Assembly (NCBI GenBank): GCA_951812335.1
Contig: OX638293.1
Span: forward strand, 968,731 to 1,032,730
Direction: 5' to 3'
DNA length: 64,000 nt
DNA from: Rhodothermales bacterium
GTDB lineage: Bacteria; Bacteroidota; Rhodothermia; Rhodothermales; VXPQ01
Part shown: positions 8,104 through 17,762 of the stretch, in pieces
Layout of the letters: the number at the start of each line of letters is the position of its first letter
Position numbering within the stretch: position 1 is the stretch's first letter
Notes under the pieces: model-generated
What the model saw: only the letters and a program-made list of their open reading frames with translations
Told to the model about the DNA's origin: nothing
Database searches by the model: none
Made by a program: the position numbers and the translations under genes

Positions 8104-8279
8104 CGTGGAAGCTTCTCCGGAACAGTCCTTTTGCCCCTCTCGAGCTCTACAATCTTGAAGAAGACCCCCTCGAAACAACCGATCTCGCCGCAGAGGAACC
8201 GGATGTCTTCCGTCGGCTTGCCGCGGCGCTGCGGGGATATATCCAGGAAGCGGGCAAGGCGCCCTGGCAGCGCAGGTAA
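8103..8279 (+). pseudogene. C-terminal remnant of a sulfatase
   Basis: From the end of the 57-bp repeat array to a TAA at 8277-8279, the frame reads WKLLRNSPFAPLELYNL and then EEDPLETTDLAAEEPDV, ending GKAPWQRR. This is the characteristic tail of formylglycine-dependent arylsulfatases (ELYNLEEDPxETxDLA). The catalytic domain and any start codon are missing, so it is a remnant of about 58 codons. Intact, the gene would have fitted the polysaccharide-related genes downstream. Confidence 0.8.
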
Positions 8280-8335
8280 CAGCCCTTGCAGATACATTCT
8301 TCGTTTGCCCTGATTCAATCACACCACATACTATC

Positions 8336-9793
8336 ATGATTTTCCGCCCCCAAAAAAGCCTCTACTTTATGCGAACCCTGTTCCTGGCCTGCATAGTCGC
8401 CGTGAGCGGTATTGCCTATGGACAATCCGGTCCGGACGATTCGTTCACCGTGTCCCGCCTTTTCTCGGATGGCGCGGTCCTGCAACGAAACGTTGCGGTG
8501 CCCGTGTGGGGAACGGCGCCCTCCGGAACGTCCGTTACCATTACGTTCGATGGCATGCTTCAGGAAGCAGAGGCAGGGCCGGACGGAACCTGGCGGGTCG
8601 CTTTGGAGCCCCGGGACGCCGGCGGTCCTCACACGCTGACGATATCCGCCGGAGACCGGATCCTGGATATACAGGATGTCTGGTTCGGCGATGTGTGGAT
8701 TGCTTCAGGGCAGTCCAACATGGAATGGGTGGTCGCCAATTCCGCAGATGCAGCGCGCGAGATACGCTCCGCCCATGACCCGCACATTCGGCATTTCAAG
8801 GTGCCTCGTACGTGGGCCTACGATCCGGAGTCGACGCTGGCAGGCGGAGAATGGCGCCCGACCGATTCAAGCCATGTGGGGCAATTCAGCGCCGTGGGCT
8901 ACTACTTCGCGCGTGCGCTGCGCACTTCGGTAGATATTCCTGTAGGCATTCTCAATACCTCCTGGGGAGGCAGTCGCATTGAGGCATGGATGGATCCGGA
9001 CGCCCTGATGATGGACCCCGAAGAAATCGCTCGGCAGCTCAACGAGTATAAAGAGAGCGGCGAGGAAAGGACCAATCACCAGCCCACGTTGCTGTACAAC
9101 AAAATGATTCACCCGCTGCTGTCCTTCCCGATTACGGGATTCCTTTGGTATCAGGGCGAATCCAACGCGGGCAACGCGGAGGACGCCGGACGGTACGCCA
9201 TGCAGTTCCAGTCCCTTATATCCAGTTGGCGCAGCGCCTGGGGCAACGATACGGCGCCCTTCCTGTTCGTTTCTCTTGCCGGTTTCCGTGCCGCTCCCCT
9301 GGAGCCGGGAAATAGTAACTGGGCCCTTCTGCGCGAGTCGCAGTCGGCTGCCCTGACACTGCCCAATGTCGGCCAAGTCATAACGATCGACATCGGGGAG
9401 GCTGACGACATCCACCCACGCAACAAACAGGATGTTGGTCTTCGTCTTGCCCTGACCGCCCGGCATCTTGCGTACGGAGAGGACCTGGTATATTCCGGGC
9501 CGCTCTATCGCGATCATGTCGTAGAAGGCGACCGCATGATCCTGTTCTTCGATCACACGGGGTCGGGTCTTGTCGCTCGCGGATCGTCGCAACCCGGGGG
9601 CTTCGCCATAGCGGGGGCTGACGGACGATTCGTATGGGCCGATGCCCGTATCGACGGAAACACCGTGGTTGTGTCGAGTGACTCGGTCACGAAACCCGTG
9701 GCCGTGCGGTATGCCTGGGCCGACAATCCCGATCGCGCCAATCTCTATAACAAGGAAGGGCTGCCTGCAGCGCCTTTTCGCACGGTCCCTTAA
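8336..9793 (+). CDS. sialate O-acetylesterase family protein (SGNH hydrolase)
   Basis: A secreted carbohydrate esterase of about 485 residues. A signal peptide (MRTLFLACIVAVSGIAYGQ) begins at the second in-frame ATG (8369), which is a plausible alternative start. A β-sandwich N-terminal domain (LFSDGAVLQR, then VPVWGTAPSGTSVTITFDG) precedes the SGNH core. Block I is ASGQSNMEW with the nucleophile Ser; LNTSWGGSRIEAWM and FLWYQGESN follow; the Asp-His pair is in DDIHPRNK. The family removes O-acetyl groups from sialic acid or from acetylated plant polysaccharides such as xylan. Given the xylanase 19 kb downstream, acetyl-xylan is possible, but this is inferred from distance only. Confidence 0.88.
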   Translation: MIFRPQKSLYFMRTLFLACIVAVSGIAYGQSGPDDSFTVSRLFSDGAVLQRNVAVPVWGTAPSGTSVTITFDGMLQEAEAGPDGTWRVALEPRDAGGPHTLTISAGDRILDIQDVWFGDVWIASGQSNMEWVVANSADAAREIRSAHDPHIRHFKVPRTWAYDPESTLAGGEWRPTDSSHVGQFSAVGYYFARALRTSVDIPVGILNTSWGGSRIEAWMDPDALMMDPEEIARQLNEYKESGEERTNHQPTLLYNKMIHPLLSFPITGFLWYQGESNAGNAEDAGRYAMQFQSLISSWRSAWGNDTAPFLFVSLAGFRAAPLEPGNSNWALLRESQSAALTLPNVGQVITIDIGEADDIHPRNKQDVGLRLALTARHLAYGEDLVYSGPLYRDHVVEGDRMILFFDHTGSGLVARGSSQPGGFAIAGADGRFVWADARIDGNTVVVSSDSVTKPVAVRYAWADNPDRANLYNKEGLPAAPFRTVP

Positions 9794-10070
9794 TGAGTCT
9801 CAACCCCGGCTATCCAGGAATATCGCTACGATGATGTATGCTTAACGATAGCCCACGTGCGCCTGTCCCGGCGGCGCAACAAAGAAATACCCTGACAACC
9901 CGTTGAAGATCTTTCATCGACGACATTTTCATTGATTTTGCACATTAGACCACTTTGCCTTATTGTTCTTAAGGATACTCTGATTAAGTCGAAAAGGGAG
10001 TACAGGTCAATGTTCTGAAATCGGAAGCGGGCAACGCGTTCGCACAGACGAAACAAGCGATGCTGATCAA
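9794..10070. other. intergenic region with a solo repeat end
   Basis: 277 bp upstream of the TonB receptor gene. It contains one end of the interspersed repeat (AAGGATACTCTGATTAAGTC, 9971-9990, copy D) with no partner end. A short open run then follows (about 9990-10072) that could be the tail of a lost gene, but no family is recognisable. The promoter for the receptor operon should lie here. Confidence 0.5.
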
Positions 10071-12968
10071 ATGATTGTTAACCGGTGGCCGTGCTTCGAA
10101 ATGCGCCTGGCGTCTGTCGGTATCCTCCTTGCCGCCATGACCCATTGCTTGCGATATTTGCACCGTCGCCTGTGCATGGTAACCCCGCTCCTGGTTACCT
10201 GCATGATCGCCCTGCAACCCGCCGTGGCGTCTACGGACCCGGCGGGCAGTGATGCGGCGAACAGGTCTTTTTACCTGCCGCTTGCGACGGCTCCTTCGCC
10301 GGGACCAACCGGGAAGATTGCCGGTCGCGTCACGGACGCCGACACGGGCGAACCCCTCCCCGGGGTCAATGTAGTCATCTCCGGAACGATCCAGGGCACG
10401 AGTAGCGACGTGGAGGGATACTACTTTATTCTCAACGTGGCGCCCGGTACGTATGCCGTGCAGGCCTCTTTCATCGGCTTTGCGACGGTGACGGTGGAGA
10501 ACGTGAAGGTCGTTCAGGACAATACGACCACCGTTGACTTTACGCTACGCGAGGAAGTCATTCAGGGCGAAGAGGTGATCGTGGTTGCGGAGCGCCCCAT
10601 CGTCGAGATGGATCGCACGACCACCACCGCCGTCGTCGACGGCGAGCAGCTCGCGGCATTGCCAATCACCAACATCGGCGACGCCATCAACCTGCAAGCC
10701 GGGGTGGTGGATGGCCATTTTCGGGGAGGGCGGATCGGCGAAGTGGCTTATCTCGTCAACGGGGTGCCCATCAACAACGCATTCAGCCAGACGGCCTCCT
10801 TCGATGTAGAACAAAACATGGTGTCGAGTCTCGAGGTCATCAGCGGCGTATTCAACGCCGAGTACGGCCAGGCTCTGTCGGGGGTAGTCAACATTGTTAC
10901 GAAAGACCTGCCCGACCGCTGGGCCGGCTCCTTCCTGAGCTATACCGGCGCCATCGTCAGCAACCGCAAGATCGAGTTCCTTCACCGTACGACCGAACCC
11001 GGCTTTTTTCTCGCCCCCTCCGATTTTGTGTCGGAGCGCTATAGCTACACCGAGGCTGCCGCATTTCCCAACATCTTCGATGCCCAGGCATCGCTTGGCG
11101 GACCCATACTCAGGAACAGGCTCGGCCTGCAAGCATCTGTGCGTTACCTGCAGGACCATTCCCATTTCATCGGTCGCGATCTGTTTTCGCCATCCGACTC
11201 GTCGTCGAACCTGAACACCGGACTTCCACCCGGAACCTGGCTCGTCGAATCGACAGGGGACGGTAACTTTACCCCGCGCAACAATACCGAACGCCTGTCC
11301 GTCAACGGTACCTTCGGCTTCCAGGTCACGCCGAAATTCAAGATAGATTACAACTTCTTTTTCCAGGGCGGCACATTCAATCCGTTCAGTCACTTCCGCA
11401 AGTACGTCCCTGACGGAATCAACCGGGTCGAGTTTCTGAATCAGACGCACATCGCGGGATTGCGCTGGACGGTCGATAACCGGTCGTTTGCAAGCCTGTC
11501 GTACAGCTATCTGCATGACAAAACCGATGTGCGCCTGTATGAAGACCCGACCGATCTCCGCTACCAGTCTAGTCAACTGAGTTCCCTGCAAGGCCAGTTT
11601 GCCTTTGCGGTTGGCGGCAACGATCTGAACACGAGCGATCAACTCACGGCTACCCATAGTATTGTCGGCGACTATACCCGGCAGGTGGACCGGGTACACC
11701 TGGTGAAGACGGGTTTCCTTCTCCGGCTACACACCCTGGACAATCGCGATTTCGGTATTGAGAAGTCGTTCCGGACAGGTAATCTGCCCCAGCCGTCGCC
11801 CGATATGTGGAGCGACAACAGCCTGAAGACTTCACCCAGGGAATTCTCGGCGTATATCCAGGATAAGATGGAATTCACGGGCCTGATCGCGAATGTGGGG
11901 CTCCGCTTCGATTATTTTGACCCGGACTATTTGATCCCCATGGATTGGCAGCAGGCGAATCTGACGGAAATCCCCGATCCCGCCGATCCGTCCACGTCGA
12001 TTTCGAACCGGCAAGAGACCCCTTCCGAATACCAGTTCAGCCCGCGCCTGGGCATCGCATTTCCTATCTCATCGACGGGTGTGATGCGATTTTCGGCGGG
12101 GCTGTTCTTCCAGGTGCCGGCGTTCAGTATCCTGTATTCCAATCCCGAGTACGAGATCAACCCGATCTCAAGCTCGAACAGTTTCGGTAACCCGAACCTC
12201 AAACCCGAGCGCACACTCTCTTTCGAAGTGGGACTCCAGCAGGGGTTGACGGACGACATCGGTCTGGAACTGACGATCTTCTCGAAGGACGTACGCAACC
12301 TGACCGGACAGGATATCCTGCGCAATCCCAACGGCGATTTCGCTATTCGCTGGATCAACCGCGACTTTGGTACGATTCGCGGCATGACCTTCTCGCTTTT
12401 CCAGCGTCCCGGTGGGCGGCTGAACTGGACGCTGGACTATACGTTGCAATTCGCCGAGGGAACATCGTCGAGTCCCGGAGAGGCGTTCGGACGCCAGCAA
12501 TCGGGCCTGGAAGCCATCCTTTCACTGGTTCGTCTCGACTGGGATCGCCGCCATGTACTCAACAACACGATCACGGTCAACCCGGTCAAGGGTCTGAACC
12601 TGACGTTCATCAACCGCCTGCAGAGCGGCACCCCGTACACCACGATCCGTGATCTGATCGTGTCGAACCTGAAAAACAACGCGGCGCGGCCCCTTACCTA
12701 CGGCACGGATGTACGAGCATACTATAAGCCGCCTTTTCTACGTCCGAATATCCAGCTCTTTTTACAAATACAGAATTTGTTCGACGTGGAGCAGGAAGTC
12801 AACGTGTATTCCGACACGGGCCGTGCCGACGAGTCGGTGGAACTGGAGCGGCTCCGGCGTACGGGCGGCGAAGTGGGCGGCTTGAACACCATCGACGAGT
12901 GGTTCTACCGGCAGGAATTCTTCGGCGCGCCGCGCAGGATCAGCCTTGGACTCAACTATCGATTTTAA
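10071..12968 (+). CDS. TonB-dependent receptor with carboxypeptidase-regulatory-like domain
   Basis: An outer-membrane importer of about 965 residues. After a signal peptide, a CarboxypepD_reg-like fold is read in GKIAGRVTDADTGEPLPGVN and the IGFATVTVENVKV strand (about residues 80-165). The plug domain (DRTTTTAVVDGEQLAALP, then SSLEVISGVFNAEYGQALSG) and a 22-strand-type barrel follow, ending in the terminal aromatic LGLNYRF. A signal peptide fits better from the in-frame ATG at 10137 (HRRLCMVTPLLVTCMIA). It begins a same-strand cassette with a large secreted protein, a PorV-like protein and a PpiC lipoprotein. The ligand is unknown. Its stop codon TAA overlaps the first bases of repeat copy E. 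Confidence 0.92.
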   Translation: MIVNRWPCFEMRLASVGILLAAMTHCLRYLHRRLCMVTPLLVTCMIALQPAVASTDPAGSDAANRSFYLPLATAPSPGPTGKIAGRVTDADTGEPLPGVNVVISGTIQGTSSDVEGYYFILNVAPGTYAVQASFIGFATVTVENVKVVQDNTTTVDFTLREEVIQGEEVIVVAERPIVEMDRTTTTAVVDGEQLAALPITNIGDAINLQAGVVDGHFRGGRIGEVAYLVNGVPINNAFSQTASFDVEQNMVSSLEVISGVFNAEYGQALSGVVNIVTKDLPDRWAGSFLSYTGAIVSNRKIEFLHRTTEPGFFLAPSDFVSERYSYTEAAAFPNIFDAQASLGGPILRNRLGLQASVRYLQDHSHFIGRDLFSPSDSSSNLNTGLPPGTWLVESTGDGNFTPRNNTERLSVNGTFGFQVTPKFKIDYNFFFQGGTFNPFSHFRKYVPDGINRVEFLNQTHIAGLRWTVDNRSFASLSYSYLHDKTDVRLYEDPTDLRYQSSQLSSLQGQFAFAVGGNDLNTSDQLTATHSIVGDYTRQVDRVHLVKTGFLLRLHTLDNRDFGIEKSFRTGNLPQPSPDMWSDNSLKTSPREFSAYIQDKMEFTGLIANVGLRFDYFDPDYLIPMDWQQANLTEIPDPADPSTSISNRQETPSEYQFSPRLGIAFPISSTGVMRFSAGLFFQVPAFSILYSNPEYEINPISSSNSFGNPNLKPERTLSFEVGLQQGLTDDIGLELTIFSKDVRNLTGQDILRNPNGDFAIRWINRDFGTIRGMTFSLFQRPGGRLNWTLDYTLQFAEGTSSSPGEAFGRQQSGLEAILSLVRLDWDRRHVLNNTITVNPVKGLNLTFINRLQSGTPYTTIRDLIVSNLKNNAARPLTYGTDVRAYYKPPFLRPNIQLFLQIQNLFDVEQEVNVYSDTGRADESVELERLRRTGGEVGGLNTIDEWFYRQEFFGAPRRISLGLNYRF

Positions 12969-13225
12969 GGATGCTCCGATCAAGTCCGCTGCGATCAGCA
13001 CTTCACTTTCACGCGTACAGAACGACATGATTACATCGTTGAAACCAGCGAAAAACACGGCGGCTTCGGGACATCGCGGTCGTGAAGCGCCCTTCGGGAG
13101 GCCGACAGACGCACGGTGGCTGTGTCATTCCTCATTACGTGGGGCCTACCACGTTGCTTCGTCATTCCTTGCCAGCGCGCCCCTGTCAGCCTCTGAATCT
13201 TTGCGGACTTAATCAGAGCATCCTT
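12967..13225 (-). repeat. interspersed TIR repeat, full length (copy E)
   Basis: A 259-bp copy, the best preserved. Its ends are TTAAGGATGCTCCGATC and GGACTTAATCAGAGCATCC; TTTAA surrounds it on both sides. The internal hairpin ACGTGGGGCCTACCACGT (13137-13154) is perfectly paired although its bases differ from those in the other copies. Relative to copy C it is inverted. Its first bases form the stop codon of the TonB receptor gene. Confidence 0.88.
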
Positions 13226-13264
13226 TAACGACGGGCCCGGCCCCCATTGCAGCCATACGCCATC

Positions 13265-16200
13265 ATGTTTGCTACCCGTTTCTTTTCGCCGACGAGCCTG
13301 TTGCGGCTTCTTGCCGTCGCCATCGCGGTCTTTGGTTTCACCAGCGGGGTAGCAACGGCACAGAACGCCGAGGCTATCCCCGACGACCTGCGCGGCTCTG
13401 AAACATTCATCGCCCGCGGAATCCTGGACGGGAATCTGATCGAAACCAACTTTCGCAACCACGGCGAGTTTTCCAGGTGGGACGACCTGCCGTGGGGTGT
13501 CTGGCCAAGGGGAATCGGCGGCCGGCACATAGACGGCATCGGCACTATCGTAACCGGGCAGGTGCCCGGTGAGCGACTCAAGTGGCAAAGCCGCGGGTTC
13601 TACCCGGACGCGCAGAGCGATACCACCCTCAATCCGGTGATTCTCACCTATCGCGACTTTGGGAAGCGAACCGGACCATCGGGCGAACTCTGGGGCTGGC
13701 TGCCCCTGCCGGGATTCAACAATCCCAATCGTCTCGACCCCATCACGTCGACCCGGACCCCGACGCCTGCACTCAGCTCCGACCCCACCTCGTGGCCCGC
13801 ATTCTGGCCCGACCGTCTCGACAACCCCGACGATCCCGGCTGGCGCAACGACGAGATCGATGGCGATCCCGGGTTGGCGGCGTGGAACGGCTTTTTCGGC
13901 AAAGGGGTGTTCAACGCAGACCAGGAGAGCTATTACGTGATGGACGATCACTCCGATATGGAGTATGCCGTCGATCCCATCACGAATAACCCCAACAGCG
14001 AGTTCGGCGTGTATTACCCGAGCCCGTCCGACTCTACGATGGGTGGCCTCGGTATGCTCAACCAGGTGCGCATTTTCCAGTGGGCGAACGTGCTGGCGGA
14101 AGACATCATGTTCATCCTGTACCGCTTCTTCAACCGGGGCGAGACGAACCACGATCGACTTTACTTCACGCAGATCATGGACTATGGCCTCGGCAACGAG
14201 GAAGGGGATGAAGTCGGCGCGTACGATCCGGTTCAGGACGTCGCGTACGGATGGGACCAGGACGGCATCGGGACGCGTGCTTCGGGTGGAACGTACGATT
14301 TGGGCTATACGGGGTTTGCTTTTCTGGAAAGCCCGGCACGAGCCTTCGACGGTCTGGACAATGACGAAGACGGCATGACCGACGAATCGCGCTTCAGTGG
14401 CCCCGGTACGCTTATCGAAGAATCGTCGCAGATATTTGCAGCGGCAATGGGTGCGCTCAATCTGGCCGATTTCGTCCGGAGCAACGGCCCCATCGAAATG
14501 CGCCCGGCTTACGAGGCGGGCCGCTGGTGGACGGGAGACGAGAACATGGACTGGGTCGGCTACGAAGATACCGACGGCAACGGCCAATGGGATCCGGGCG
14601 AGCGGATAAACAACGATGTCGGCCGCGACGGTCTCGGACCTTTCGACCTCGGATACCCTGGTCCCGACGACGGAGAAGCGGACGCCATCCCGACCCTCGG
14701 GGAACCCAACTTCGACGAACTCGACGTGGACGAATCCGACCAGGTGGGCCTGACCGGCTTCGATCTCAACACGCGACCCTTTTACGAATCCGGTGACAAC
14801 CTCCGCGATGACGAATGGATGTGGAATCGGATATTCAACGTGGCGCAGTTCCCCCTCGGGACCGAGCCGGAAGCCATTGAAGCGGATATCGAGCCGTTTC
14901 TGCTATTTTCCTCCGGCCCTGTCAACCTTCCGAACCAAAGGACCGATTTTTTCTCGACGGCGTGGATATTCGGTTCCGACGAACGCGATTTCTTTAAGAA
15001 CCGCCGTACGGTGCAGAGCATTTTCAACGCCGACTACACGTTCGCGCAGCCCCCGTTTACCCCGACCCTCACCGCGATTCCGGGAGATGGCCGCGTCGTC
15101 CTGAGTTGGGACACGCTTGCCATAGCCAGTTTCGACCGGTTCTCCCAGGAGTTCGATTTCGAGGGCTTCAAGCTCTACAAGGGAACGGACATCCTGCTGA
15201 GCGACGTCAGGAACATCACCGATATCAGCGGCGAGGGCACCTTCTTCGAACCCATCGCCCAGTTCGATCTCAAGAACGGCATTTACGGTCCAAGAACCGT
15301 GCTTGAAGGTACTGCGGTGTACTACATGGGCGACGACACCGGCCTGCAATTCTTCTATGTGGATGAAAACGTGACCAACGGACTCACGTACTACTATGCG
15401 CTGGTGGCATACGATCGGGGGGTAGGAACTATCGATCCCCAGGAAAACACCTTCCGGATCAGCGCCACTCAAGCCGGGAACATCACGGGGTTCACGAAGA
15501 ACGCCGCCGTGGTGACGCCGCGTAGTCAGCCAGGGGGCTATGTCGAAGGCGGGGCGAACGAAAGCCTGGAGAAGGTAAACGGCGGCATTGGCACGGGCTC
15601 CATGTCGGTAAGCCTTTTCCAGGAGGAACTCGTCGATTTCGACACGTTCTACCGCGTCGAACTCTTCGATACCCCCGATTCGATCAACGCGGATCTGTAC
15701 ACCACGAGCAGATACCAGGTGATGCGTCTCTCGGACGGTGAGATCGTTTTCGGCCCCGCCCAATTTGTCGATATCACACCGCCCATTGAGGGGTTCACGA
15801 TTTCGTTCGCCAACGACACGCTCGTTGTCCTGGACGAAGATCGCACGGGCTACGTTTCGAATGCAGGAACCGCGAACGAACTGTTCAGCCCGGACCCCAC
15901 GACACTGGACGGCTTCTCGACCGACTGGGTGGCAAACATCCGCAAAGATTCGACGGCCTCCTATGCACCCGCGGCATGGGACTACGAACTGCGATGGGTA
16001 GATCCGGCGGATTCGCTTTACCTTCCTCCGCCGCGGGTTTTCGGCTACCTGCGCGAGGAGATCCCGATCTTTGCCGTCAATGCAACCAGGCGGACTCCTG
16101 CGGACATGCTGATCGACGATCGCAACGCAAGCGGCGTCTTCGACTTCGGGGACGATCTCATCATCTTTGAACGCTACGACAGCAGGAGTCCGCGGCTTTT

Positions 16201-16669
16201 CCGCTACCGGGTCAGCTTCTCCGGCGGGGGTAACTCCACGGCGCCAAGCCCCGGCGACGTGTTGCGCATCTCCGTCAGTCGCCCGTTCGCCACCGGCGAC
16301 TTTTTCCAGTTCTCGCTCAAGCCGTCCTTCATAGATGCAGATGCAGCGCAGAGCTTGCTGGACCGGATCGCTGTCGTGCCGAATCCGTACGTGGGCGCAT
16401 CGTCCTACGAGCCACGCTCCCAGATCGAAGGCCGCGGCGAACGCCGGGTGCAGTTCATCAACCTGCCTCGGAAGTGCACCATCAAGATATTCAACATCCG
16501 GGGTGAACTGATCAAAACACTGGAACACGACGGATTTATCACAGACGGGGCAGAGTTCTGGGATCTCCGCACGGAGGACCAGCAGGACGTAGCCTTCGGC
16601 GTATACATATTCCACGTGGACGCTCCCGATATAGGAGAGTATATCGGCAAGTTTGCGCTGATTAAATAG
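13265..16669 (+). CDS. large secreted protein with T9SS-type C-terminal domain
   Basis: About 1135 residues with a clear signal peptide (LLRLLAVAIAVFGFTSGVATAQ). The middle holds acidic, calcium-site-like loops (EDTDGNGQWDPGER, DGLDNDEDGMTDESRF). A fibronectin-type region follows (PFTPTLTAIPGDGRVVLSWD, GLTYYYALVAYDRG). The C-terminus has VVPNPYVG and then IKIFNIRGELIKTLEHDG, ending YIGKFALIK, the pattern of type IX secretion sorting/FlgD-like domains in Rhodothermota. It sits between a TonB receptor and a PorV-like protein, an arrangement common in this phylum for surface machines of unknown substrate. The exact function is not known. Confidence 0.85.
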   Translation: MFATRFFSPTSLLRLLAVAIAVFGFTSGVATAQNAEAIPDDLRGSETFIARGILDGNLIETNFRNHGEFSRWDDLPWGVWPRGIGGRHIDGIGTIVTGQVPGERLKWQSRGFYPDAQSDTTLNPVILTYRDFGKRTGPSGELWGWLPLPGFNNPNRLDPITSTRTPTPALSSDPTSWPAFWPDRLDNPDDPGWRNDEIDGDPGLAAWNGFFGKGVFNADQESYYVMDDHSDMEYAVDPITNNPNSEFGVYYPSPSDSTMGGLGMLNQVRIFQWANVLAEDIMFILYRFFNRGETNHDRLYFTQIMDYGLGNEEGDEVGAYDPVQDVAYGWDQDGIGTRASGGTYDLGYTGFAFLESPARAFDGLDNDEDGMTDESRFSGPGTLIEESSQIFAAAMGALNLADFVRSNGPIEMRPAYEAGRWWTGDENMDWVGYEDTDGNGQWDPGERINNDVGRDGLGPFDLGYPGPDDGEADAIPTLGEPNFDELDVDESDQVGLTGFDLNTRPFYESGDNLRDDEWMWNRIFNVAQFPLGTEPEAIEADIEPFLLFSSGPVNLPNQRTDFFSTAWIFGSDERDFFKNRRTVQSIFNADYTFAQPPFTPTLTAIPGDGRVVLSWDTLAIASFDRFSQEFDFEGFKLYKGTDILLSDVRNITDISGEGTFFEPIAQFDLKNGIYGPRTVLEGTAVYYMGDDTGLQFFYVDENVTNGLTYYYALVAYDRGVGTIDPQENTFRISATQAGNITGFTKNAAVVTPRSQPGGYVEGGANESLEKVNGGIGTGSMSVSLFQEELVDFDTFYRVELFDTPDSINADLYTTSRYQVMRLSDGEIVFGPAQFVDITPPIEGFTISFANDTLVVLDEDRTGYVSNAGTANELFSPDPTTLDGFSTDWVANIRKDSTASYAPAAWDYELRWVDPADSLYLPPPRVFGYLREEIPIFAVNATRRTPADMLIDDRNASGVFDFGDDLIIFERYDSRSPRLFRYRVSFSGGGNSTAPSPGDVLRISVSRPFATGDFFQFSLKPSFIDADAAQSLLDRIAVVPNPYVGASSYEPRSQIEGRGERRVQFINLPRKCTIKIFNIRGELIKTLEHDGFITDGAEFWDLRTEDQQDVAFGVYIFHVDAPDIGEYIGKFALIK

Positions 16670-16690
16670 GGAATTCCATCGGCCCGCACC

Positions 16691-17728
16691 ATGCTTATGC
16701 GACGAATCTTGCCCTTCTTTTTGGTGCTGTTGCTGAACGTGCCGAACGTTTCTGCGCAAAGCCGATCCGGAACTACGGCCGTGCCCTTTCTGACACTCGG
16801 CACGGGCGCGCGGGGACAGGCGCTGGGCCACGCCTACACCACGCTCGCCACAGGCGGCGATGCATTGTTCTGGAATCCGGCGGGCGCCGCACGCCCGTAT
16901 GCGGACATGCACCGTGGCAACGTTTTTCTGACGCATTACGAATGGCTTGCCGATATCAGGTACAACGCGGCGGGCATCGTGGTGCCTGTGATGAGCAGCG
17001 GCGCTGTCGGTTTCAGTATCGCTACCGTCAACTACGGCGACATGAAGGTGCGTACCGTGACCTTTCCGGAGGGTACCGGGGAAACATTTTCGTCGAACGA
17101 TATGAGCCTGGGTCTGACATATGCGCAGCCGCTCACGCAAGCGTTCTATTTCGGCGGAACGGTCAAGTACGTCCGTCAGCAGATACGCGACATGAACGCC
17201 TCCGCCATTGCATTCGACTTCGGCTTCATCCTGGAAACACGTTACCTGAACGGGATGAATATCGCCGCATCCATTCGGAATTTCGGTAATAAAATGCAGA
17301 TGCAGGGGATTAACGGACAAGTGTTCGTGGATATCGACCCCACTACAGAGGGAAACAATCCCAACATCCCGGCGCGTGTCGATATGGATCGATGGGACTT
17401 GCCGCTGGCGTTCAAGTTCGGCGTCATGGTTCCCATCCCGCTGGCGTTCAATACGGAACTCCAGTTGCTGGCCGACGCCAACCAGGGCAACGACAACAAC
17501 CTCAACGGCGATCTGGGCGCACAGCTCCACTACGGCTCCCGCACATTCAATCTCGACCTGCGCGCAGGCTACAAGGATGCGTTCATCGACAATGTGGACA
17601 GCCATTTGACCTTCGGCGTGGGACTCGACGTGCGTGTGAGCGCTGTTCGCTTCGGTTTCGACTTCGCCTATATCCCGTTCGATCTGCTCGGCGGGACCCA
17701 GATGATCGACCTGCGGATATATTATTAA
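16691..17728 (+). CDS. PorV/PorQ-family outer-membrane β-barrel protein
   Basis: 345 residues with a signal peptide (ILPFFLVLLLNVPNVSAQ), then the signature of the PorV/UPF0164 family: FLTLGTGARGQALGHAYT, DALFWNPAGAA and the closing DLLGGTQMIDLRIYY. The family are FadL-like barrels; PorV shuttles T9SS cargo, but many paralogues are uncharacterised. It starts 21 nt after the T9SS-sorted protein, so this paralogue may serve that neighbour specifically (inference). A solo end of the interspersed repeat (AAGGACACTCTGATCC) follows its stop. Confidence 0.9.
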   Translation: MLMRRILPFFLVLLLNVPNVSAQSRSGTTAVPFLTLGTGARGQALGHAYTTLATGGDALFWNPAGAARPYADMHRGNVFLTHYEWLADIRYNAAGIVVPVMSSGAVGFSIATVNYGDMKVRTVTFPEGTGETFSSNDMSLGLTYAQPLTQAFYFGGTVKYVRQQIRDMNASAIAFDFGFILETRYLNGMNIAASIRNFGNKMQMQGINGQVFVDIDPTTEGNNPNIPARVDMDRWDLPLAFKFGVMVPIPLAFNTELQLLADANQGNDNNLNGDLGAQLHYGSRTFNLDLRAGYKDAFIDNVDSHLTFGVGLDVRVSAVRFGFDFAYIPFDLLGGTQMIDLRIYY

Positions 17729-17734
17729 TCTATT

Positions 17735-17750
17735 AAGGACACTCTGATCC
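17735..17750 (+). repeat. solo end of interspersed TIR repeat (copy F)
   Basis: AAGGACACTCTGATCC matches 13-14 of 16 bases of the repeat terminus and is preceded by TATT. No partner end is present. Confidence 0.5.
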
Positions 17751-17762
17751 AAGGCATCTCGT

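Noticed and set aside
10545..11699. A 384-codon minus-strand frame inside the TonB receptor gene
   Set aside because: Its composition looks like an antisense shadow of the receptor's plug and barrel; no independent start signal or motif.
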